Assembly (NCBI GenBank): GCA_031295385.1 | Contig: JAUMOL010000023.1 | Span: forward strand, 1 to 64,000 | Source: Collinsella sp. | Lineage (GTDB): Bacteria > Actinomycetota > Coriobacteriia > Coriobacteriales > Coriobacteriaceae | Reading direction: 5' to 3' | DNA: 64,000 nt | Part shown: positions 42,414 through 51,548 of the stretch, piece after piece | Position numbering within the stretch: position 1 is the first letter of the stretch | Layout: each line of letters opens with the position of its first letter | Made by a program: the position numbers and the translations under genes | The notes under the pieces: generated by a model | The model's database searches: none | What the model was told of the DNA's origin: nothing | What the model saw: the letters and a program-made list of their open reading frames with translations, nothing else

Positions 42414-43810
42414 GCAAGCTGTCTCCCGCGCGCAAGCTTGCGCTCGATGTGCTGATGGAGGCCGATCGCCGCGGCATGTATGCGCGTGACGTGCTGTCCT
42501 CTCGCGCATCGGCTAAGGCTATTGACCAGCGCGATTCCGCTTTTGCCGCCCGCTTGGCGCTTGGTGTGGCCGCCACGCAGGGTATTTTGGATGAGTTGCT
42601 CGATCAGTTTCTCGATAAGCCTAAAAAGGTTGCGCCGCGTGTTCGCATGGCGCTTCGTATCTCGGCTTTCGAGATGCTCTATTTACATACGCCTGGGCGC
42701 GTTGCTGTAAGTCAGGGTGTTGAGCTGGTTCGCTGCGGCGCTAAGTCCGCCGCTGGCTTGGCCAATGCCGTGCTGCATAAGGTTGCGGACAATGTTGAGG
42801 ACTTTGCCACGGCGTCCGATGTAGATGAGTCTGAGCGACGCCTGGTTCGTCTGTCGCGCCTGATGGGTCTGCCGCGTTGGCTGTGCGCTCGCATTATGGC
42901 ATCGTTCGACACGCCTGAGGGTGCGCTTAACTTTGCCGGCAATCTGGCCCCCGCGCCGCTGGCCCTGCATGAGAACGCCTTTGCGACCAAGCCCGATCCG
43001 TATGTCTCGCAGCTCGTCGCGCCCGTTTTCCCGGGCTGCCATGCCCCGGTAGATGCGCAGGTCACGGTTGCATCGGGTGTGTTTGAGCGTGCTGCCGCGG
43101 TGGCATCTGATCTCAATGCGCAGCTTATCGCCACAGCTGCCACGCGCCCTGGAAGCTGCCTTGAGATTGGTGCCGGTCGTGGCACCAAGACCTATGTGAT
43201 GATGTGCCAGGCCAAGCGTGCGGGCTATGAGCGTCAGCATACGGCGCTCGATCTGCATGATCGCAAATGCGATCTGAATCTCGCTCGTCTGCACAAGGCC
43301 GGTATTCAGGGCGTTCGTACGGTTTCGGGTGATGCCTGCGAGCTTGATGAAGTACTGACGTCGTTTGATGCCATGCTTGGCAAGCCGGTTAAGTTCGATA
43401 CGGTCTTTATCGATGCGCCGTGCTCTGGCACCGGCACCATGCGTCGTCATCCCGAGATCCCGTGGCGTCTGACCGAGAAGGATGTGACGGTTGAGCTGCC
43501 CAAACTGCAGCTGTCGATGCTCAAGGAAGCCGCCGCGCGCGTGGCTGCCGGCGGCGAGCTCATCTATGCGACGTGCTCGGTCTTCGACGAGGAGAACACG
43601 CAGGTGGTGGATGCTTTCCTTGCTTCTCCTGAGGGCGCCGGCTTTAGCGTCGCACCGCTCTCCGAGGCGCAGATCCTGCAACTCCCCGAGTTCGATCAGG
43701 CCAAGAAACTCGTATCCGTACGCCAAAACGATCGAGGCATCTTCCAAAGCGTGCCAGTAAACGCCGACTCCTACGACGGCCACTTCTGCGCCCGCCTGGT
43801 CCACAAGTAA
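42410..43810 (+). CDS. rsmB: 16S rRNA (cytosine-967-C5) methyltransferase RsmB-like
   Basis: A 466-residue protein. The N-terminal NusB-like RNA-binding helices (residues 1-about 150) are followed by a class I methyltransferase with 'LEIGAGRGTKTYVMM', 'DAPCSGTGTMRRHPEIPWRL' (catalytic Cys motif) and 'YATCSVFDEENTQVV' (second Cys). The start at 42410 is an ATGA overlap with fmt, the usual def-fmt-rsmB arrangement. Its first half shares the T-rich codon use of fmt. Confidence 0.9.
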   Translation: MSKLSPARKLALDVLMEADRRGMYARDVLSSRASAKAIDQRDSAFAARLALGVAATQGILDELLDQFLDKPKKVAPRVRMALRISAFEMLYLHTPGRVAVSQGVELVRCGAKSAAGLANAVLHKVADNVEDFATASDVDESERRLVRLSRLMGLPRWLCARIMASFDTPEGALNFAGNLAPAPLALHENAFATKPDPYVSQLVAPVFPGCHAPVDAQVTVASGVFERAAAVASDLNAQLIATAATRPGSCLEIGAGRGTKTYVMMCQAKRAGYERQHTALDLHDRKCDLNLARLHKAGIQGVRTVSGDACELDEVLTSFDAMLGKPVKFDTVFIDAPCSGTGTMRRHPEIPWRLTEKDVTVELPKLQLSMLKEAAARVAAGGELIYATCSVFDEENTQVVDAFLASPEGAGFSVAPLSEAQILQLPEFDQAKKLVSVRQNDRGIFQSVPVNADSYDGHFCARLVHK

Positions 43811-43815
43811 CGATT

Positions 43816-43883
43816 AAGTTGCGGTGAAATAGGGATTGAATATCGGCTTCTACCCGCCAAACAGTCCTTATTTCACCGCAACT
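43816..43883. repeat. 68-bp palindromic repeat, copy 2
   Basis: The arms AAGTTGCGGTGAAATAGGGA (43816-43835) and its near complement ending TTTCACCGCAACT (to 43883) enclose a 28-base loop. Length and loop blocks match copy 1 (4115-4182) in inverted orientation. It begins six bases after rsmB, between convergent genes. Confidence 0.85.
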
Positions 43884-43908
43884 CATAGAGATGCCTGGGT
43901 AGTTAAAG

Positions 43909-43946
43909 AATCAGCCCCGCGATTGGTGTCGGTCGCGGGGCTGATT
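43909..43946 (-). terminator. Terminator after the FmdB-like gene
   Basis: AATCAGCCCCGCGA/TCGCGGGGCTGATT is a perfect 14-bp stem followed by CTTTAAC on the leftward strand. It probably serves both converging genes. Confidence 0.75.
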
Positions 43947-43951
43947 GGTTT

Positions 43952-44188
43952 CTAGTGGTTGTGCGGGCAATTGGCGCAGCAGCCGCTGGTGGCGGTGGTG
44001 CTGGAACCACCGCTGCGCTGGTCGGTGTTGTAGAAACCGCTGCCCTCAAACTTGATGCCGCTGGCCGAGAACGTCTTGGCCGCCGGGGCACCGCAGCTCG
44101 GGCACACGACCTCGGGGGTCTCGGACATGGGATGCTCAACCTCAAACACGTTGCCGCAGCTCGAGCACTTGTAATCGTAGCGCGCCAT
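43952..44188 (-). CDS. FmdB-family putative zinc-ribbon protein
   Basis: A 78-residue protein beginning MARYDYKCSSCGNVFEVEHP. Two CxxC pairs (CSSC and CPSC) can bind zinc, followed by 'SGIKFEGSGFYNTDQR', which matches the FmdB/CxxC family, and a Cys/His-rich end (CCANCPHNH). The role is unknown; the family was once linked to formamidase regulation, but most members are unassigned. It has its own terminator. Confidence 0.8.
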   Translation of the reverse strand: MARYDYKCSSCGNVFEVEHPMSETPEVVCPSCGAPAAKTFSASGIKFEGSGFYNTDQRSGGSSTTATSGCCANCPHNH

Positions 44189-44276
44189 AATACTTCCTTT
44201 TCAGCACAAAGCGGGCAGATCGCTCTGCCCGCATAAATTCAAACAGCTGTAACTGTACCCTATATCGGGGGTTTTA

Positions 44277-47200
44277 TCACGCTTCGCCCCAGAATCTATG
44301 GGTGCTGCGCAGGAGCTGTGCAGTTTTGCCCTCGGCGGCTGCAACGTCGGCCTCATCGGCCTTCCAGGTCCAGTTGCCCGTTGCCACGCCCGGCACGTTC
44401 ATGCGTGCATCGTCGCCTAGCCCCAGGATGTCCTGCAGCGGCATCATCACCAGGGGAGCGTCGCTTGCGAGCGCGTCGCCCATCAGTTTGCCGGCCAACT
44501 CCTTGCCGCTCGGCTCGTCGCCGCCCGCGAAGGAGCGCGTGCACCAACCGGCGAGCGTCGACGTGTCGTGTGTCGAGGTGTACAGAATCTTGCCCGGCGT
44601 GGGATGCACGCCGCAGCGGACGTCGTAATCGCTAAACTCCAGCACGTCCATACCGGGGAAGCCGCAGGTCGAAGCCATGGCGCGAACGCCGGGCGTCAGG
44701 TAGCCCAGGTCCTCGGCGATAAAGTTGAGCGGCCCCAGCTCGTCATAGGCAGTCTGGAAGAGATCCTTGCCCGGACTCGCCAGCCAGCGGCCGTCGGCGC
44801 AGGCCTTGCCTGCGGGAATGCTAAAGTAGCTGTGGAATCCCAGGAAGTGGTCCAGGCGCACGCGGTCGTAGAGCGAGAACGCGCGACGCAGGCGGTCCAT
44901 CCACCAGCGGTAGCCGTTCTCCTTCATGTGATCCCAACGGAAGGTGGGGTTGCCCCATACCTGGCCCTCGGGCGCAAAATTGTCGGGCGGCGCGCCGGAA
45001 ATCTCAATCGCCTTGCCGGTATCGGACAGCCAGAAGTTCTCGGGCTCGCTCCATGCGTCTGCCGAATCGTCCGAAACATACATGGGAATGTCGCCGATGA
45101 CCTCGATGCCCTTCTTGTGCGCATAGTTCATCAGCTCGCACCAGGCCAGGTCAAAGCGATACTGCATGTACGCGTGCAGTTCAGCCTCGTCGTGGAAACG
45201 CTTGTCATCGATCAGGTGCTCGTTGTAGCGCGCGACATCTGCCGGCCAATCGTGACGCGATTCGCCCTCAAAGTACTTCTTAACGGCCATGTAGACGCAG
45301 TACTTCTCGAGCCAGTCGGCGTTGCGATGCTTAAACGCCGTGTAGAGCGGGTCTGCATCTTCGCCGCCACGGGCCTTCCAAGCCTCAAAGTCGTCCGCAA
45401 GTTCCTCTTGGCTCTCGGGCAGCAGGTCAATATTGCCCGCAAAGGCTGAAGGCCCCGCGTAAGGGGAGCGGAAGAAGTCTGTCGGGTTGACAGGCAGGAC
45501 CTGCCAGTAGCGCATACCCATAGCGGCCAGATGGTCGATAAAGCGACGCGTGGGTGCGCCAATCGTGCCGGGCTTGCCGTCGTCGGTGGGCACCGAGGTG
45601 ATATGGCACACGACGCCCGCGCCGTGATCGAGCGGCTCCTGCAGGCGCTGCTCGGCATGGTGATAGATGATCGACGAGCCCAGCGGATACAGATCGAGCG
45701 TGACCGTACCGTTGTGGATCTCGCACTCTTGACCGCTGATCACGTCACTCGCACATTCGTCGAGCGCCGGAATCGTCACGCGGTGCGAATTGCGCAGGCT
45801 GCGGTTGATGATAACCGTCGCGCACTCGCCATTCTTGCCCGTGCGGTTGTAGGCCAGCACCTCGTCGTTGAGCGCGAAGGCCTTGATCTCGCCGTCGATC
45901 ATAAATGGCAGTGCGCGGCGTACGGCGGAGGCGTTCTTGACAATAGCCAGCGTGTCGAAGTCGTGCAGTTGGTCCTTGGTCGGCAGGGTGCGGCGGTTGC
46001 CCGGATCGGTAAGGCCCTCCAAGCCGTATTCGTCGCCGTAGTAGATCGAAGGCACGCCGGGGAACGTCATCTGCATGAGCGTGGCGAGCCAAAAGCGGCT
46101 CTTGGCCAGTCCCATCGCGTTCTCGTCCAAGCGCCATTTGCTGCGCTCGCTCTCGGGCAGCTGCGACTCGTCGGGGCCGCCGCCGAGCACCGAGATGATG
46201 CGCGGACGGTCGTGGCTCGAAAGCAGATTGAGCGCGCAGGACAATGCCTCGCTCGGGTAGTTCTCGCGCAGGGTCTCGATGTCCTCGGCAGCTTGGTAGG
46301 CGTTTTTGTAGCCCATCAAAAAGCCGATGACCATGTCGCGGAAGGGATAATCCATGGCAGAGTCCAGTTCGGAGCCCTGCAGGTAGCGGCGCAGATGGCC
46401 GTAGCTAATTTTATTGGAGGCGTCTTCCCAGACTTCGCCGAGCAACAGTGCATCGGGCTTTTCGGCAAGTACAGCCTTCTTGATCTCGGCCAGGAAGTCG
46501 TCGGAAAGCTCGTCGGCGACGTCCAGGCGCCAACCATGGGCACCGGCGCGCAGCCATTTGCGGATCACGCCGTCCTTGCCCAGGAGCCTCTCGCGCACCA
46601 GCTCGGACTTCTCGTTGATGGCTGGCATGTTGCCCACGCCCCACCAGCAGTCATACGAGCCGTCTTCGTGGAAGGTAAACGCATCGCGCCACGGCGAATC
46701 CTCGCTCTGCCAGGCACCCAAACCGGGGTAGTTGCCGTAGCGGTTGAAATAGATCGAGTCGTCGCCCGTGTGGTTGAAGACGCCGTCCAGGATGATGGAG
46801 ATGCCCAGCTTCTCGGCTGCCTGGCACAGCTCGGTAAAGTCCTGCTCGGTGCCCAGGATCGGGTCGATCTTGGTGTAGTCAGCCGTGTCGTAGCGGTGGT
46901 TGCTCGCTGCTTCAAAGATGGGGTTGAGGTAGATGGCCGTAAAGCCCAGCTCGGCGATGCGGGGCAGGTCTTCCTGGATGCCCTTGAGCGAGCCGCCGTA
47001 GAAGTCCCAGGTCTTGATGGAGCCGTCCTCGGCGCGCTCGTACACGGGCGGCTCGTTCCAGTCCTCGACCATCCGGCGCTGAATGCCCTTGCGCGGTTTT
47101 TCGAGTTGGGCCATTGTGCGCTCGCGCCAGTGCTCGTCGCGGGCATAGCGATCGGGGAAGATTTGGTAGACCATGCCGCGCTCGTACCAGGTGGGGCGGT

Positions 47201-47573
47201 TCTCGCGGTGCTTGTAGACAGTAATCTGGAAGGACGGCACCTCGGCATAGCCGTAGGTTACGCCCTCTCCGCCGGTGCGGCCCTGCGGTGCGCCCAGGCG
47301 AACCTCGGGCTGGCCCTCGATATTGCATATAAAGCTGTACCACACAAGACACGGTTCAGTGCATTTGAGCTCGCCGGTAAAAATGCCATCGCCTTCGTGC
47401 TCCATCGGAATCAGGGTCTCGCCGACTTCATCGACCCAGGTACGCAGGGTGAGTGTCGCCTGGTTGGGATCGGCATCCTCCAATATCACCGAGAGTGCAA
47501 CGGTAGTTCCAGTGGTCACAGCGCCAAACGGAGTGCGAAACTGCGGTAGGCGGCTGTTGTGTATCAATCTCAT
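44277..47573 (-). CDS. Fusion of a GH13 amylase/cyclomaltodextrinase-type enzyme and a GH77 4-alpha-glucanotransferase
   Basis: A 1098-residue protein. After an N-terminal carbohydrate-binding-like domain (1-about 120), residues about 130-600 are GH13: nucleophile in 'GWRLDVADEL' (about 350), acid in 'LLGEVWED' (about 378), transition-state Asp in 'SSHDRPRI' (about 452). From about 640 to the end is a MalQ-type GH77: 'VRLDHFLGFHSYF' (Asp about 905), 'IAEDLGYLTPGV' (Glu about 952), 'TSTHDTSTLAGW' (Asp about 999). Both active sites appear intact. One chain could cut maltodextrin and rearrange the products. There is no signal peptide, so it acts in the cytoplasm, probably in glycogen breakdown. 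Confidence 0.88.
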   Translation of the reverse strand: MRLIHNSRLPQFRTPFGAVTTGTTVALSVILEDADPNQATLTLRTWVDEVGETLIPMEHEGDGIFTGELKCTEPCLVWYSFICNIEGQPEVRLGAPQGRTGGEGVTYGYAEVPSFQITVYKHRENRPTWYERGMVYQIFPDRYARDEHWRERTMAQLEKPRKGIQRRMVEDWNEPPVYERAEDGSIKTWDFYGGSLKGIQEDLPRIAELGFTAIYLNPIFEAASNHRYDTADYTKIDPILGTEQDFTELCQAAEKLGISIILDGVFNHTGDDSIYFNRYGNYPGLGAWQSEDSPWRDAFTFHEDGSYDCWWGVGNMPAINEKSELVRERLLGKDGVIRKWLRAGAHGWRLDVADELSDDFLAEIKKAVLAEKPDALLLGEVWEDASNKISYGHLRRYLQGSELDSAMDYPFRDMVIGFLMGYKNAYQAAEDIETLRENYPSEALSCALNLLSSHDRPRIISVLGGGPDESQLPESERSKWRLDENAMGLAKSRFWLATLMQMTFPGVPSIYYGDEYGLEGLTDPGNRRTLPTKDQLHDFDTLAIVKNASAVRRALPFMIDGEIKAFALNDEVLAYNRTGKNGECATVIINRSLRNSHRVTIPALDECASDVISGQECEIHNGTVTLDLYPLGSSIIYHHAEQRLQEPLDHGAGVVCHITSVPTDDGKPGTIGAPTRRFIDHLAAMGMRYWQVLPVNPTDFFRSPYAGPSAFAGNIDLLPESQEELADDFEAWKARGGEDADPLYTAFKHRNADWLEKYCVYMAVKKYFEGESRHDWPADVARYNEHLIDDKRFHDEAELHAYMQYRFDLAWCELMNYAHKKGIEVIGDIPMYVSDDSADAWSEPENFWLSDTGKAIEISGAPPDNFAPEGQVWGNPTFRWDHMKENGYRWWMDRLRRAFSLYDRVRLDHFLGFHSYFSIPAGKACADGRWLASPGKDLFQTAYDELGPLNFIAEDLGYLTPGVRAMASTCGFPGMDVLEFSDYDVRCGVHPTPGKILYTSTHDTSTLAGWCTRSFAGGDEPSGKELAGKLMGDALASDAPLVMMPLQDILGLGDDARMNVPGVATGNWTWKADEADVAAAEGKTAQLLRSTHRFWGEA

Positions 47574-47675
47574 AGTACGGTCCAGTTCAATAGAATCACG
47601 GCCTGCGGGCCATGGGCTTTACGCACAAATTGTAAGTATATCTGTTGTACACAGGGTGTATAAACAACATCCGTT

Positions 47676-47913
47676 TACCATCGGCGAACGGTTGTCCTAG
47701 AAAATCGTTTTACCACATAAATTATCGCGATATTCAAAAACGCCTATACCGATCCTATTTGTAGCTAACCAAAAGTACCTCGGTTTACTACGATAAATTG
47801 AATGATCTCAACCACAGTCATTTTGCTGATTTTAAAACCGCAGGTAGAAGCGTTGCCAATTTCGTAGATTACTGGCCGTGATCGGCCAGAGCCATTTTGT
47901 CGTAGTAAACCGG
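47676..47913. promoter_or_regulatory. Cluster of TTTACC/GTAAAC sites upstream of the amylase-glucanotransferase gene
   Basis: The 431-bp gap 47574-48004 holds repeated half-sites: CCGTTTACCATCGG (about 47676), GTTTTACC (47707-47714), and a perfect 13-bp inverted pair CGGTTTACTACGA (47781-47793) and TCGTAGTAAACCG (47900-47912). GTTTTACC is the same half-site found before glgB (57799-57822). Operators for a sugar-responsive, perhaps LacI-type, repressor are the likely reading; no regulator gene is in the window. The rest of the gap is AT-rich with no gene seen. Confidence 0.5.
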
Positions 47914-47941
47914 CCCTCTTTTTAATACAGAAGTTCAACGC

Positions 47942-47974
47942 AAAAGAGGGCGCCTGGTTGGGGCGCCCTCTTTT
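47942..47974 (-). terminator. Terminator after glgA
   Basis: AAAAGAGGGCGCC/GGCGCCCTCTTTT is a perfect 13-bp stem with seven loop bases, 30 bases beyond glgA, ending in T-rich sequence on both strands. Confidence 0.85.
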
Positions 47975-48004
47975 GCGTTGAGGATTAAGTTTTAATCGTC
48001 CGTA

Positions 48005-50326
48005 TTAGCGGCGCTTACGGGTGGCCGTTGCCTTGCGGACGGATGTCTTCTTGGACGGGGCTTTTTCCTTTGCCGGAGCGGCGGGGGAGACCGGAGTCTC
48101 CTTGGCGGGCTCGGGCTTGACCGTAGCCTTCGGTGCGGCCTTGTCCTCAGCGGCCTTCGGTGCCGGCTTGGCCTTTACTGCGGGCTTGTCCTCGGCTTTA
48201 GCCTCTACCTTGGGAGCGGCTGTCTTGGTCGTGGTCTTCTTGATCGTCGTTGCGCGCTTGCGCGTAGTGGTCTTGGCTGCCGGCTTGGCCTCGACGGTTG
48301 CCTCGGCCTTGGACTCTGCGGACGTATCCTCGACTTTGGCGGCCGGCTTTGCGGCTGCCTTGGTCGTGGGTGCTTTCGTGGTCGTCTTCGCGGCGGCCCT
48401 CGTTGCGGCAGCCTTGGTCGTTGTTGACTTTGCGGCCGTCGCCTTCCTGGCGGTCGCGGTCGTCTTCTTGGCTGCAGTCTTGGCCGGAGCCTTAGCGACC
48501 GACTGGGCCTCGGCGGTCTCGGCCTTTACCTCGGGAGCAGCCTCGACCTCGGCGGCCTTCTTGGCAGCGGCGGTCGTGCGCTTACGCGTGGTCGTTGTCT
48601 TGGCAGCAGTCGTCTTTGCTGCGGCGGTCTTGGAGGCAGCGGACTTCGTGGTCGTAGTGGCCTTCTTAGCCGTCGTCTTACGAGTCGTGGTCTTCTTGGC
48701 GGCAGACTTTGCAGCCGGTTTATCCTCTGTCTCGGGAGCTGCCTCAACCTTTACCTCAGATTCAGCCTCAACTGGCTTCTCCTCAGCCTTGGGCTCGGGC
48801 TCGGCCGCGGTCTTCTCAGCCACAACCACAGGCTCGTCGACAACCGCCGCCGGCCTCTCGATCTCCGGGTGCATAAAGAAGTACAGGTCCAGATACTTGT
48901 CGGCCGAGCGCGTCCAGCTAAAGTCCTGGCTCATTGCCTGCGTGACCAGCTGATTCCACGCCTCGCGGTTGTCCCAGAACAGGCGTGCCGCGCGGAACAC
49001 GGCGTCGCCCATCTCGTCGCCGTTAAAGTTGCTAAACGAGAAGCCCGTGCCCTCGCCGGTAAACTCGTTATACGGGATCACTGTGTCCTTCAGGCCACCG
49101 GTCTCGCGAACAATCGGCAGGGTGCCGTAGCGCATGGCGATGATCTGCGACAAGCCGCAGGGCTCAAACTTCGAAGGCATCAGGAACATATCGGCGGCGG
49201 CATACATGCGCTGCGACAGCGCCGGATCGAACTCGATGCGCGCGGCCATGGTGCCGGGGTACTTGTCCTGGAAGTAGCGCAGGCCGTCCTCATAGTCGCG
49301 GTCGCCGGTGCCCAGTACGGCCACCTGAACGCCGCCGGACAGGATGCGGTCGAGCGCGTACATGACCAGGTCCATGCCCTTCTGGCGCGTCAGGCGCGTG
49401 ACCATCACCATAAGCGGGCGGTCGTCGCGAACCTCGAGCCCCAGCTCTTCCTGCAGCTTGGCCTTGCACACGGCCTTGCCGGAACGGTCCTCGACCGTGT
49501 AGTTTGCGGCAATGCGCTTGTCGGTCGCCGGGTCAAAGCCCGCCACGTCAATGCCGTTCAAAATGCCCTGCAGCGCATAGGAGCGCTCGCGCAACACACC
49601 GTCCAGGCCCTCGCCAAACTCGGGCGTCTGGATCTCGTTGGCATAGGTGGGGCTTACCGTGGTGATGGCATCGGCATAGCGCAGCGCGCCCAGCATGTAG
49701 TTGATGCTGCAGGCGTCGCAACGCAGCTGCGAGGCGGCCGCCGGAATATGTGCCACACCCAGGATGTCCTCCATCACGGTGTCGCTAAACTGGCCCTGGA
49801 ACGCCACGTTGTGGATCGAGAACACGGTCTTGACGCGGTCGTACAGCGGCAGGCCTTGGTAGAACTCACGCAAGAACACGGGCGCCAGTGCCGTTTGCCA
49901 GTCATTGCAGTGCAGGATATCGCACTCAAAGCCGGCCGGCAGGTGCTGCAGGCTCTCGGTGATGGCCTTGGAGAAGAACGCAAAGCGCTCGCCGTCGTCA
50001 AAGAAGCCGTACGGATAGTCGCGCGCAAAGTAGCGCTCGTTGTCGATGAACATATACGTGACACCGTCGTGCTCGAGCTTCTCAAGCCCGCAGTACTCGT
50101 TGCGCCAGCCCAGGCTCACGTAAAAGTCAGAGAAGTGCTCCATCTGCGCCTTGTACTCGTCCTTGATGGTGGCGTACTTGGGCACCATCACGATGACTTC
50201 GGCGCCTGCGCGCACGAGTGCCGCGGGCAGCGAGCCCGCCACGTCGCCCAGGCCACCGGTCTTTACAAACGGTGCGCACTCAGCCGAGGCAAACACGATC
50301 TGCATCTTTTTGCTGGAATCTGCCAT
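48005..50326 (-). CDS. glgA: Glycogen synthase with a long histone H1-like C-terminal tail
   Basis: A 773-residue protein. Residues 1-about 490 are a complete GT5 glycogen synthase: 'FVKTGGLGDVAGSLP' ADP-glucose loop, 'DILHCNDWQTALAPVF', 'LTRQKGMDLVMYAL', 'FLMPSKFEPCGLSQIIAMRYGTLPIV'. Residues about 492-773 are low complexity: an acidic Glu/Pro/Val part, then tandem Lys-Thr-Ala runs (AAKKTTTRK, KKATTTTK and the like) ending KKTSVRKATATRKRR. Typical GlgA stops near 480. The start at 50326 has GGGAGA five bases upstream; an ATG at 50338 precedes that site. The tail may bind polyanions or anchor the enzyme; no function is proven. Confidence 0.9.
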   Translation of the reverse strand: MADSSKKMQIVFASAECAPFVKTGGLGDVAGSLPAALVRAGAEVIVMVPKYATIKDEYKAQMEHFSDFYVSLGWRNEYCGLEKLEHDGVTYMFIDNERYFARDYPYGFFDDGERFAFFSKAITESLQHLPAGFECDILHCNDWQTALAPVFLREFYQGLPLYDRVKTVFSIHNVAFQGQFSDTVMEDILGVAHIPAAASQLRCDACSINYMLGALRYADAITTVSPTYANEIQTPEFGEGLDGVLRERSYALQGILNGIDVAGFDPATDKRIAANYTVEDRSGKAVCKAKLQEELGLEVRDDRPLMVMVTRLTRQKGMDLVMYALDRILSGGVQVAVLGTGDRDYEDGLRYFQDKYPGTMAARIEFDPALSQRMYAAADMFLMPSKFEPCGLSQIIAMRYGTLPIVRETGGLKDTVIPYNEFTGEGTGFSFSNFNGDEMGDAVFRAARLFWDNREAWNQLVTQAMSQDFSWTRSADKYLDLYFFMHPEIERPAAVVDEPVVVAEKTAAEPEPKAEEKPVEAESEVKVEAAPETEDKPAAKSAAKKTTTRKTTAKKATTTTKSAASKTAAAKTTAAKTTTTRKRTTAAAKKAAEVEAAPEVKAETAEAQSVAKAPAKTAAKKTTATARKATAAKSTTTKAAATRAAAKTTTKAPTTKAAAKPAAKVEDTSAESKAEATVEAKPAAKTTTRKRATTIKKTTTKTAAPKVEAKAEDKPAVKAKPAPKAAEDKAAPKATVKPEPAKETPVSPAAPAKEKAPSKKTSVRKATATRKRR

Positions 50327-50416
50327 ATTGTCTCCCATGTTGTAATTCGAGAATAGCCGCCTGGCACAAACCGGGCGGCTATTCTACATGTTACGAGCGA
50401 TGTTGCGGTGCCTACG

Positions 50417-51544
50417 TTAATGCACGATGGTGGTATCGGGAGTTAACGGAGCCTTGCCCAGCACCAGGATGTTCTCGGGCGTGCCGCGAAGCTCGGTGTT
50501 GGTGGGAACCACGTTGTTCTTGTCCAGGATGGCATTCTCAACGCGGGCGCCGCTCTTGATGATGCAGCTCTGGTTGATGATCGAGTTGGTCACCGAGGCG
50601 CCCTCCTCGACCACGACGCCGCGCGACAGGATCGAGTTGCGCACGGTGCCCTTGATGATGCAGCCGGCCGAGATGATCGAGTTGCACGCGTGGCTGCCGG
50701 TCGCATAGCGCGAAGGCGGCACGTCGTGAGCCTTGGTCAGGATCGGGCGCTCGGGGTCAAAGAGCTGGTCGGCCACGGTCTGGTCGAGCAGGTCCATGCT
50801 ACGGCGATAGAGCGACTTCTCGCTAAACACGCCCACGACCTCGCCCTTGTACTCGTAGCTGCACACGTCGATATTGCCAAAGTCGCCCTGGAGTGCCTCG
50901 AGCAGGTCCAGATAGTCGGCAGCCTGGTAGTGATCGATGATCTCGAGCAGCGTCTCGCGGTTGACGATGCAGCAGTCCATGGAGGCGTTGTCGCCGTATG
51001 CGACGCCGGCGCTCACGCCCGTCAGGCGGCCGTTCTCGTTAATCTCGAGTTTGGTCTCGTCATCGACGTTGCGCGTGGCCTTGCAGTACACCACGGTCAT
51101 CTGGGCGCCGGAGTTCTCGTGCGCGTCAATGATGGTGTTGAGGTCCATGTTAAAGATGATGTTGGTGCCCATCATCACGACATAGGGCTTGTCCGAGCGC
51201 TGGAACAGCGTCTTGTTGGAGATGATGTCGCGCAGCAGGAAGCGCATGCCGCCCTTGGTGGTGCCATACGCGTTGCCGGGCACCATGAACAGGCCGCCCT
51301 TCTTGCGGTCCAGGCCCCAGTCCTTGCCCGAGCCCACATGGTCGATCAGCGAGCGGTAGTTGCCCGGCATGACGACGCCGACGGTCTTAATGCCGGCATT
51401 CATCATGTTGGACAGCGGGAAGTCGATCAGGCGGTAGCGGCCCAAAAACGGAACGGACGCGATGGGGCGGTCCTTCAGCAGCACGCTGCCGTAGGTCGAA
51501 GAGTAGTTAGCGGTGATATAACCGATGGCCTTGCGATTGATCAT
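50417..51544 (-). CDS. glgD: GlgD, regulatory-type ADP-glucose pyrophosphorylase subunit
   Basis: A 375-residue paralogue of GlgC. It has the nucleotidyltransferase fold ('RYRLIDFPLSNMMNAGI') but lacks the GGxGxRL loop seen in GlgC, and ends with left-handed beta-helix repeats ('SIISAGCIIKGTVRNSILSRGVVV'). In Firmicutes-type systems GlgD forms a heterotetramer with GlgC and raises its activity; the same is likely here. The start at 51544 follows GGGGGA and lies four bases after the glgC stop, so the genes are coupled. Confidence 0.88.
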   Translation of the reverse strand: MINRKAIGYITANYSSTYGSVLLKDRPIASVPFLGRYRLIDFPLSNMMNAGIKTVGVVMPGNYRSLIDHVGSGKDWGLDRKKGGLFMVPGNAYGTTKGGMRFLLRDIISNKTLFQRSDKPYVVMMGTNIIFNMDLNTIIDAHENSGAQMTVVYCKATRNVDDETKLEINENGRLTGVSAGVAYGDNASMDCCIVNRETLLEIIDHYQAADYLDLLEALQGDFGNIDVCSYEYKGEVVGVFSEKSLYRRSMDLLDQTVADQLFDPERPILTKAHDVPPSRYATGSHACNSIISAGCIIKGTVRNSILSRGVVVEEGASVTNSIINQSCIIKSGARVENAILDKNNVVPTNTELRGTPENILVLGKAPLTPDTTIVH

Positions 51545-51548
51545 CGGA

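Noticed and set aside
45531..47549. 672-codon plus-strand frame opposite the amylase fusion
   Set aside because: It mirrors the codon structure of the GH13 domain and has a composition unlike a protein; no motif was seen.
48005..48850. The low-complexity end of glgA as a separate histone-like gene
   Set aside because: The frame is continuous with the synthase and shows no internal start with a good ribosome site, so it is treated as a tail of GlgA.
48869..50356. 495-codon plus-strand frame opposite glgA
   Set aside because: Shadow of the glgA catalytic region; the minus-strand frame has all GT5 motifs.
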